Below, in pieces: positions 1-5,103 of a DNA stretch of 5,103 bases (positions are counted from its first letter, which is position 1; each line of letters starts with the position of its first letter). Under the pieces are notes generated by a model. The model saw only the letters and a program-made list of their open reading frames with translations. It ran no database searches and was not told the origin of the DNA. The position numbers were made by a program, and so were the translations under genes. Origin of the DNA: JAGLTN01 sp023135255 (GTDB taxonomy: Bacteria; Planctomycetota; Phycisphaerae; Sedimentisphaerales; Anaerobacaceae); assembly GCA_030639495.1 (NCBI GenBank), contig DAOWCP010000124.1, positions 1 to 5,103 on the forward strand. The letters are read 5' to 3'.

Positions 1-543
1 CCCGTAGCATTTATCATAATCGCATCCGCCTACCCGATATTATATTTGCGAAAACATCTTGCCGACCTGAAATATTCCAAAATAGCTGTCACTATCTTCA
101 CCACCTCAGCTGCCATCGCAATGATGACGAACTCCTTCGCACTTCAAAAAATCCTTATCCTCTCAGACTACAACCTTTGGACACCAATAAAAGTAAATCG
201 TATTTCCAAAAAAATAGCCGAAGTAACCCCCCACCCCCAAACCGCGTTAACATTAGCCCCCCTCTACGCCATACAGGGTCGATGTCTGATCTACCCCGAA
301 CTTTCTACCGGCTCTATCACATATCGAATAGCAGATAAACTCACCGCCCAGCAGAGAAAATTAACCAGCACCGCCGGCCCAGCCCAATTGCCTCTGCTCA
401 CTAAAATCGCACCTCCCACCGTCATCATCCTAAACGTAGAACCACTTCCATCTCTCGAAAAAACCTTACATCCATACATCCAAAACGACTTCAAGACACT
501 CGTCTTTGAAGATCAAGGCCCAGTTATCCACTACAAGCCCTGA
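1..543 (+). CDS. C-terminal part of a polytopic membrane protein, probably a GT39/PMT-type glycosyltransferase (5' end outside window)
   Basis: The frame is open from the first base to a TGA at 541-543, giving 180 visible residues, so the true start lies to the left. A TTG at 46 is in frame but has no convincing ribosome binding site and falls inside a hydrophobic run, so I do not take it as the start. Visible residues 1-16 and about 27-45 are hydrophobic and read as the last two membrane helices, separated by a short basic loop. A soluble tail of about 130 residues follows. Around visible residues 83-109 it carries TLAPLYA, then IYPELSTG and YR, a pattern I recall from the C-terminal region of GT39-like (PMT_2) proteins, which move sugars from polyprenyl-phosphate donors at the membrane. 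The catalytic N-terminal part is not in view, so the family call is tentative. The coding strand is very C-rich and G-poor. The 3' end overlaps the convergent glycosidase gene by 13 bp. Confidence 0.6.
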   Translation, partial: PVAFIIIASAYPILYLRKHLADLKYSKIAVTIFTTSAAIAMMTNSFALQKILILSDYNLWTPIKVNRISKKIAEVTPHPQTALTLAPLYAIQGRCLIYPELSTGSITYRIADKLTAQQRKLTSTAGPAQLPLLTKIAPPTVIILNVEPLPSLEKTLHPYIQNDFKTLVFEDQGPVIHYKP

Positions 544-2576
544 TATTTTTTCTGCTCCCACTTATCAAGCAATCGAAACGCCAAAACAGGATTACCAGCA
601 TCACCAAAATCACCTCTAAGCGTAAACCAGTTATCAGTATTATTGATCTTTTCCTTAGCTCTGATAGTCGCCATCGCCGGCAGTCTAACACGCCCCATAG
701 GCTCGATCGTCACATCCCATTTTCCAGGCTCAAGCTTAAAATCCTTAGGAATCCGCTCTGCGATAACCTCACCCGTAACAGCCACATCGCCAAAGTTATA
801 GGCCCAAAGCTCAACCTCAGTCGCAACATCTGTCCCTATCACATGGTCAGGCTCAATCGTCCATAAAGGCCCACCCAGTTTTGTAGTACTTCTCGGCATA
901 CGAAGCTGCAAAACAACCTCACAAACCTCATCTTCTCTAAGCTCCCCAAGCTGTTGTTTTTCAAGCTTAATTCCCTCAACCTGTCCCTTTTTCAAGATCA
1001 CAAACACAGCTTTGCCCGTCAACTTCGCAGGAATCTCCTTACCCACATATCTGCCAAGATAATCATACACCGCCTCAACTTTCAGCTTCTTTTCGATAGG
1101 CCAATCCGCAACAAATGTCCCCTTCTGATCCCAACCCCCTGCCTCCTGTGCAAACCCAACCAGCACCTCTCTATCCTTACCATCAGGCTTCGCGCTAAAC
1201 GCATAAACATGAGCACTTGAATCGCCATCATTATCCCATCTGCCTAAACACTTAGCACCATTTAAAAGTCTCCCCATCGCCGCCAGCGCAACATAACTCG
1301 CCCTCGGCGTAAGGTCAAGCCTCAGCAAACCAAACTGAATCTTATTGGTACGCATATTCGCATAATGGCCAAGTATAAAATGAAAATGACGATTAACGCC
1401 CGCAAACAAACTGCTCGAATAAGACTGTGCCATAAACTCCGCCTTAAGCATTTCATGTTTATGATCAAAGTCACACCAAATCCCATTAACCTGAGAAGGC
1501 AATCCCCTGTCACTCTCTGTCAGCCAGATAGGCTTTCCACAAGCTGCCTCTCTGACAGGCTTCCACTGATCGTTATAAGCGATCGCCCACGAATAAGTAT
1601 GAAAATTATAAGTATCAAAATAACTCCAAGCCTCATTAGCAAGCACACCCTTAGTATGCAGATCGGTACTTATCCCGCCATAAGCATTCCACCCAACGAT
1701 CAAATCCGGATCGCCAGCCTTAAACCCAAGATACGCTGCCTTTTGCATATAGCACATCTCATCAATTGTCTGGCCCCCGAAGTTCCCCGCATTCGCCTCA
1801 TTCCAAGGCTCCCAGGCCTGAACCCTGCCCTTAAATCTAACAGCCATCTCCTTACAGAACCGATACACATCCCGCAAATCAGCTGGAAACCTTCCATGCC
1901 GTTCACTAACAACCTCACTCCACTTCGGCTTATCATGAAAGACCTGCAATGTTTTCAGCCCTGCCTTAGCGTGAACCGTCGCAGAAATATCATAGTCTGT
2001 ATGTTTAGCAAATTTCCCCTTCTCAGGCTCCATCTGACTCCAGCTTATTCTGTCACGCCCCCAATTAATCCCCGCCAACGTTGCCAGATTTGCCAACTGC
2101 TCCTGCTTTATAGTATTTTTCTTAGCAAACCACGCCGTCGCCATATCAATACAAACAGGCGAGTCCATAGCAGTAGCAACCTTAAGCTTCGCCAATACCG
2201 CCGCCGTAGTCCACCCAACTACATCACCATCGCAGTCAATAAATTTAATCTTATACCAGCCGATCCCTAATTTACCGACACAAATATCCTTCGCATTGAA
2301 AGGGCCAATAAACTCAACCTTCCCCTCCCCAAGTTTCTTTTGACTATCATCAAATATCTGCCACCCAACTGCCCCCTCAGACAGATCCGCAGGCGCTTTT
2401 ACTGTAACTTCCTGTCCCTCAATATAAAGATTCCCAATATTGCCCTCCAAAGGCTCCGGAATCCCTCTTTTCACCTCACACAACGACCTGTTTACATCCG
2501 CGTCAGAACTACCCCCAAAGCAAGGCAACGCAATGCAAACACAAGCGATAAAAACAATCAAATATCTCGAAACCAT
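531..2576 (-). CDS. Secreted glycoside hydrolase-like protein, clan GH-A (GH39-like TIM barrel)
   Basis: A complete 681-residue protein. Residues 1-21 (basic start, hydrophobic core, then CFGG) look like a Sec signal peptide; Pro before Cys19 argues against a lipobox. Residues about 45-130 look like an N-terminal beta-sandwich. The TIM barrel spans roughly 140-440 and has the clan GH-A layout: RDRISWSQMEPEKG at 174-187 near the second strand, WEPWNEAN at 255-262 with Glu260 as predicted acid/base preceded by Asn259, NFHTY at 324-328, and IWLTESDRG at 350-358 with Glu354 as predicted nucleophile. Residues about 455-535 and 536-681 look like C-terminal beta-sandwich modules. It probably hydrolyses a polysaccharide or oligosaccharide outside the cytoplasm by a retaining mechanism; the substrate cannot be read from sequence. 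GH39 (PslG-like) is the closest feel, GH5-like also possible. The ATG is well supported by AGAAAGGA six bases upstream. There are about thirteen cysteines. No frameshift is seen. Confidence 0.82.
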   Translation of the reverse strand: MVSRYLIVFIACVCIALPCFGGSSDADVNRSLCEVKRGIPEPLEGNIGNLYIEGQEVTVKAPADLSEGAVGWQIFDDSQKKLGEGKVEFIGPFNAKDICVGKLGIGWYKIKFIDCDGDVVGWTTAAVLAKLKVATAMDSPVCIDMATAWFAKKNTIKQEQLANLATLAGINWGRDRISWSQMEPEKGKFAKHTDYDISATVHAKAGLKTLQVFHDKPKWSEVVSERHGRFPADLRDVYRFCKEMAVRFKGRVQAWEPWNEANAGNFGGQTIDEMCYMQKAAYLGFKAGDPDLIVGWNAYGGISTDLHTKGVLANEAWSYFDTYNFHTYSWAIAYNDQWKPVREAACGKPIWLTESDRGLPSQVNGIWCDFDHKHEMLKAEFMAQSYSSSLFAGVNRHFHFILGHYANMRTNKIQFGLLRLDLTPRASYVALAAMGRLLNGAKCLGRWDNDGDSSAHVYAFSAKPDGKDREVLVGFAQEAGGWDQKGTFVADWPIEKKLKVEAVYDYLGRYVGKEIPAKLTGKAVFVILKKGQVEGIKLEKQQLGELREDEVCEVVLQLRMPRSTTKLGGPLWTIEPDHVIGTDVATEVELWAYNFGDVAVTGEVIAERIPKDFKLEPGKWDVTIEPMGRVRLPAMATIRAKEKINNTDNWFTLRGDFGDAGNPVLAFRLLDKWEQKKYQGL

Positions 2577-2582
2577 GACAAA

Positions 2583-2590
2583 TCCTTTCT
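2583..2590 (-). promoter_or_regulatory. Shine-Dalgarno site for the GH-A glycosidase gene
   Basis: Read on the minus strand this is AGAAAGGA, ending six bases before the ATG at 2576-2574. It is the best purine-rich match near the start and precedes a signal peptide directly, so it fixes the start codon. Confidence 0.7.
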
Positions 2591-2681
2591 AAACCAAAAA
2601 GATGCAACACACTCCAACTCGTCAAAATAACAACTAACACTAATGCGACATTAACACACTTTTGTTCACCAAAAAAATAAT

Positions 2682-2693
2682 AAATTGCAATTT
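2682..2693. repeat. Perfect 12-bp palindrome over the -35 box (candidate operator)
   Basis: AAATTGCAATTT is perfectly self-complementary and contains the whole -35 hexamer of the rightward promoter. A dimeric regulator bound here would block RNA polymerase. It is AT-rich and short, so a chance occurrence in this AT-rich spacer is possible; no second copy was noticed in the window. Confidence 0.4.
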
Positions 2694-2713
2694 TCAAAGA
2701 TATTGGTTATTAT
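2685..2713 (+). promoter_or_regulatory. Sigma70-type promoter of the methyltransferase gene
   Basis: TTGCAA (2685-2690) as -35 and TATTAT (2708-2713) as -10 are separated by exactly 17 bp; each is close to the housekeeping consensus. Transcription would start near 2720 and give a leader of about 60 bases before the ATG at 2779. The -35 sits within the palindrome AAATTGCAATTT. It is predicted from sequence alone. Confidence 0.6.
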
Positions 2714-2764
2714 GGCCGTTTGAGTTTTGGAATCAGTAATTTCTGATAGTGTTTTGTAATTACC

Positions 2765-2770
2765 AAAGGT
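2765..2770 (+). promoter_or_regulatory. Shine-Dalgarno site for the methyltransferase gene
   Basis: AAAGGT lies eight bases before the ATG at 2779 and supports that start. Confidence 0.55.
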
Positions 2771-2778
2771 CAGCTTAA

Positions 2779-3306
2779 ATGCGACGCATAAAATTTATAC
2801 TTGAATCGGTAAAACACCCCAAATGGACTGGGGCATGCTGTCAAAGTTCAAAAGGCTTAGCCAGAAAAATGGCACAGAAAATCGAAAATTCTAAAAACGT
2901 CATTGAATTTGGACCCGGAGCCGGAATAATCACCCATGAAATTCTAAACCATCTTCCTGAAGATGGTCGCCTGACATGTTTCGAGATAAATCCCGTATTT
3001 TGTAAACATTTAAAAACAATTAACGACCCAAGGCTTACTGTCATAAATGATGATGCTCTGAATTGCCGAAAATATATTGATGACTACGACTGCGTAGTCT
3101 CAGGACTGCCTCTGACGGTATTCACAAAACCACAAAGAGAAAACATCATCGCAATATCAAGCAGGTCTAAAAAATACATCCAGTTTCAGTACACGCCTTT
3201 CCTGCAAAGAAAGCTGAAGAATCACTTTACTGATGTAAAATTAGACTTCATACCGATGAACGTACCGCCCGCCTTCATTTACGTTTGCAGCAATTCAGCA
3301 GAATAA
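2779..3306 (+). CDS. SAM-dependent methyltransferase, PmtA-like (phospholipid N-methyltransferase type)
   Basis: A complete 175-residue class I (Rossmann-fold) methyltransferase. Motif I is VIEFGPGAGIIT at 41-52, the glycine loop that holds S-adenosylmethionine. Glu69 in FEINP (68-72) is the expected acidic residue for the ribose hydroxyls, and NDDAL at 90-94 fits the adenine-contact motif. SGLPLT at 108-113 is the motif IV position and, with NVPPAFIYV near the C-terminus (161-169), is what I recall from PmtA-type phosphatidylethanolamine N-methyltransferases and their short relatives, which share a fold with rRNA adenine dimethylases. The N-terminal stretch (KHPKWTGACCQSSKGLARKM, 12-31) matches the 'hold, test for pre-existing substrate site' region seen before motif I in that group. 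A lipid methylating role at the membrane face is likely, but another small acceptor cannot be excluded. The gene has its own promoter, and its composition is less C-skewed than its neighbours, perhaps hinting at separate origin. It ends 27 bp from the convergent beta-helix gene. Confidence 0.75.
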   Translation: MRRIKFILESVKHPKWTGACCQSSKGLARKMAQKIENSKNVIEFGPGAGIITHEILNHLPEDGRLTCFEINPVFCKHLKTINDPRLTVINDDALNCRKYIDDYDCVVSGLPLTVFTKPQRENIIAISSRSKKYIQFQYTPFLQRKLKNHFTDVKLDFIPMNVPPAFIYVCSNSAE

Positions 3307-3333
3307 CTATTGAAACATAAGCAATTTAACAGG

Positions 3334-5103
3334 CTATTGACTTTTTTGATGAGCACCAATATCAGGCAAACCATCACCAAGTTCATTGCCCCAATAATCC
3401 CTGCCACCATTAAATCGTATTTTCTGACCGGCCTCAAGACACGGCGAACCATTTTGCAGCATATACCCGGAAACACTGTCAAGCCCATAACCGCCGCTTC
3501 CCGGATTAACAAACATCGGATTTGATGTCAGCCCTGAAGAATTAGCCGGCGGATCGACACAGTCGCCGTAGAACACATTATTACCGAAATAACAATCTGT
3601 GAAATCCTCGAAAAGCCAACTCACTCTGCCGTCAACATACCAGATATTATTATAAAAGGTGCTGTCGCCAGTGCACCCGCCATGTGTAAATCGCATCGCC
3701 CAGATATCCAGATGCGACCCAACATAAAATATATTATTATATATCTGCACATTAACCGCATCTTTATAAATACTGAACGCCCCATCGCCTACAGCCAGAT
3801 CAAAGTCACCATCATTCTGGCTGATATTATATCTAACTGTCGTGCTGACATTTCCAATACTTCCATCATTCGGGCTGCAGCAGATAAGCATAAAGCCGCC
3901 CTGATTGTCGTGTGTATAGTTATATTGAAAAATAGTATTCTCACAATTATTATCCGAGTCAAAAGCCTGCCCGTCATTAGTGCCTACCATACCGCTGACT
4001 TCATTAAACTGAATAAGCGTATTATCACAAGCTGTAGGCCAGATACCCGCTGCCCAGTCAGCGCACCTCGTCCTGCCGCCGTTAATAACATTATATTCGA
4101 GAACCGCCCCATCACAGGCGATCATTAAAATTACATCGCCGCCGATATCCTCAAGCAGATTTCCACGAACCACAACATTAGTTCCGGGAAACCACGTATT
4201 TCTCGAACCATAACCAGCGGTAACACCGATACCATTCCTGTCACAGCGAACAACATGGCAATTCTCGATCCGCACATCATCATAACGCGATCTCGGCGTA
4301 CGACCGCCATGCGAGCTAACCTTAATACCCCAGCCGCCCCCTTCAGCCTTAACCAAACTGCCGTTAACATCATGAACATAAAGATTCCTGAAATAGATAT
4401 GCTTTGCCAGACCGTAATTATAGATCAGACAAAAAATCCCCCTGCGATTCGCCTCACGGGTTGGTCCGGTATTGGTAATTTCAAGATTATTAATTTCCCA
4501 GTATTCAACATTATAAAGATAAACTGGCTGTTCAACCAATCCGTTACCGTCAAACCTCGGCTTATTACCCTCGCCGTACATATCAATAATGATCGGCGCT
4601 CCAACCGAACCGCTGCCCAGAACCATCATCTGCTGATTAGCATACTGGCTGTCCGCTTTAAACAAAAGCCTGTCACCGGGCTCAAACACAAATCCGTTAA
4701 TTTTAGTAATACTCTTCCACGGACTCGCCTTGCTAAGCCCGTCATAACTGTCATTACCGCTGACACTGTCGACATAATAAGTCTTACCCGAAAGATCTCT
4801 CGCCCATATCGCATAATCGATCATATTACAATTACCGTCACCGTCACCATCAGCGACGACATTAACATCTGATAACCACCCCTCACCCAGCAGCGCAAGA
4901 TCAGCATAACCAACAACACCATCCCTGTCAAAATCACCACCAGCTGCCGTTGTAAACTCCCACACATTGCCTTTCACTTTATCAACGCCCGCAACCTCGT
5001 CAACCCGCCAGTAATACTTCGTCCCGCTTTCAAGCCAGCTCACCGCATAACTGTTCACATCAAAATTGCCTTTAAATACCGCATCACTAACTGTCCCAGC
5101 ATC
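3334..5103 (-). CDS. Secreted Fn3/dockerin-like/right-handed beta-helix protein (N-terminus outside window)
   Basis: The frame stays open from the TAG at 3336-3334 to the right edge, giving 589 visible residues. A GTG at 5058-5056 is in frame but lies inside a domain, so it is not the start. Visible residues 1-54 match the end of an Fn3-like module common in planctomycete exported proteins (KYYWRVDEV, then VWEFTTA). Residues 56-105 form a dockerin-like module with two calcium loops. TYYVDSVSGNDSYDG (108-122) begins a parallel beta-helix running to about 535, with repeated rungs of the N-x-hydrophobic-x-x-N kind (for example IENCHVV, VVVRGNLLED, FQYNYTHDN, IYNNIFYV). The last 40 residues hold NGSPCLEAG and DIGAH, resembling the 'choice-of-anchor Q' C-terminal signature. 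Such proteins act outside the cell, often as polysaccharide lyases or hydrolases or as binding proteins. The DSDNN patch at about 382-386 could bind calcium, but no catalytic site is certain. Fourteen cysteines are visible. Confidence 0.85.
   Translation of the reverse strand, partial: DAGTVSDAVFKGNFDVNSYAVSWLESGTKYYWRVDEVAGVDKVKGNVWEFTTAAGGDFDRDGVVGYADLALLGEGWLSDVNVVADGDGDGNCNMIDYAIWARDLSGKTYYVDSVSGNDSYDGLSKASPWKSITKINGFVFEPGDRLLFKADSQYANQQMMVLGSGSVGAPIIIDMYGEGNKPRFDGNGLVEQPVYLYNVEYWEINNLEITNTGPTREANRRGIFCLIYNYGLAKHIYFRNLYVHDVNGSLVKAEGGGWGIKVSSHGGRTPRSRYDDVRIENCHVVRCDRNGIGVTAGYGSRNTWFPGTNVVVRGNLLEDIGGDVILMIACDGAVLEYNVINGGRTRCADWAAGIWPTACDNTLIQFNEVSGMVGTNDGQAFDSDNNCENTIFQYNYTHDNQGGFMLICCSPNDGSIGNVSTTVRYNISQNDGDFDLAVGDGAFSIYKDAVNVQIYNNIFYVGSHLDIWAMRFTHGGCTGDSTFYNNIWYVDGRVSWLFEDFTDCYFGNNVFYGDCVDPPANSSGLTSNPMFVNPGSGGYGLDSVSGYMLQNGSPCLEAGQKIRFNGGRDYWGNELGDGLPDIGAHQKSQ
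4789..4938 (-). other. Dockerin-like double calcium-loop module within the beta-helix protein
   Basis: Two 12-residue EF-hand-like loops lie 28 residues apart. The first is DFDRDGVVGYAD, with Asp at loop positions 1, 3, 5 and 12; the second is DGDGDGNCNMID, with Asp at 1, 3, 5 and 12 and Asn at 7 and 9. Each is followed by a helix-like stretch (LALLGEGWL and YAIWARDL). This is the duplicated type I dockerin pattern. In clostridia dockerins plug enzymes into cohesin scaffolds; in planctomycetes the partner is usually unknown. No cohesin is visible in this window. Confidence 0.75.
4945..5103 (-). other. C-terminal part of an Fn3-like module in the beta-helix protein
   Basis: The visible 53 residues include a start-of-strand SWLESGTKYYWRVDEV and a closing VWEFTTA, which match the F and G strands of Fn3-like modules often found in planctomycete exported proteins, usually following a LamG-like domain. 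The upstream half lies outside the window. Confidence 0.6.

Larger units (their letters stand above)
2577..2778. promoter_or_regulatory. Divergent intergenic region between the glycosidase and methyltransferase genes
   Basis: This is the only sizeable non-coding stretch in the window (202 bp) and must hold the control sites of both divergent genes. The rightward promoter is clear and listed separately. For the leftward gene I see only weak candidates: a TATTAT on the minus strand (2682-2677) without a good -35 box, and a TTGACG (2625-2620) without a good -10 box. A short hairpin ATCAG-TAATTT-CTGAT (2732-2747) lies in the probable leader of the methyltransferase mRNA; five base pairs is too little to call a riboswitch or attenuator. 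No tRNA or small RNA gene is apparent. Confidence 0.6.

Noticed and set aside
1365..2270. A long open frame on the plus strand (301 codons) opposite the glycosidase gene
   Set aside because: Its product is rich in Arg, Pro, Ile and Leu with no recognisable motif, and the opposite strand encodes a coherent enzyme with catalytic motifs. It is an antisense shadow of the skewed composition.
2732..2747. Hairpin in the methyltransferase leader as a possible riboswitch
   Set aside because: Only five base pairs with a six-base AT-rich loop; a leader of about 60 bases has no conserved riboswitch core that I can recognise.
3721..3745. AT-rich near-palindromic tract resembling a promoter or origin element
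   Set aside because: It lies inside coding sequence for the IYNNIFYV rung of the beta-helix, where Asn, Ile and Tyr codons produce such AT runs.
3682..4128. Open frame of 148 codons on the plus strand opposite the beta-helix gene
   Set aside because: It lies wholly antisense to beta-helix rungs, has no ribosome binding site of note and no recognisable domain.
4834..4860. Short tandem repeat (accgtc/accatc units)
   Set aside because: It is explained by codons for the Asp-Gly repeats of the second dockerin calcium loop, not an independent DNA repeat.
4255..4872. Open frame of 205 codons on the plus strand opposite the beta-helix gene
   Set aside because: It is antisense to clear dockerin and beta-helix coding sequence and has low-complexity composition (runs of T, I, V near the antisense of the DGDGDG codons).

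Overview
The window looks like a piece of a planctomycete chromosome, most likely from an anaerobic, polysaccharide-degrading lineage near the Phycisphaerae/Sedimentisphaerales. This is an inference from protein style: an Fn3-like tail of the 'YYWRVDEV...GNVWEFTTA' type, followed by a dockerin-like pair of calcium loops and a right-handed beta-helix, and a large secreted clan GH-A glycosidase. Base composition is moderate in GC. No rRNA, tRNA, CRISPR array or insertion sequence is visible, so the taxonomy is only suggestive.

Layout: (1) 1-543, plus strand, is the 3' end of a membrane protein gene that starts left of the window and resembles the C-terminal part of GT39/PMT-type glycosyltransferases. 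(2) 531-2576, minus strand, is a complete 681-residue exported glycoside hydrolase-like protein with both clan GH-A catalytic glutamates visible; its 3' end overlaps gene 1 tail to tail by 13 bp. (3) 2577-2778 is a divergent intergenic region with a convincing sigma70-type promoter facing right and a perfect 12-bp palindrome over its -35 box. (4) 2779-3306, plus strand, is a complete 175-residue SAM-dependent methyltransferase of the PmtA-like (phospholipid N-methyltransferase) type. (5) 3334-5103, minus strand, is the 3' part of a secreted Fn3/dockerin/beta-helix protein whose start lies right of the window; it converges on gene 3 with a 27-bp gap.

How the genes fit together: genes 2 and 5 both look like extracellular carbohydrate-active proteins on the same strand, consistent with a polysaccharide-utilisation neighbourhood, but the methyltransferase between them has its own promoter and faces the other way, so they are not one operon. 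The membrane glycosyltransferase-like gene and the lipid methyltransferase-like gene suggest envelope functions. Both convergent junctions lack an obvious intrinsic terminator. The plus strand is markedly C-rich over genes 1, 2 and 5 but nearly balanced in gene 3.

I see no clear case for a wholly new biological system. The most interesting items are the dockerin placed inside the protein, between Fn3-like and beta-helix modules, the glycosidase that cannot be assigned firmly to a GH family, and the palindrome over the methyltransferase promoter.
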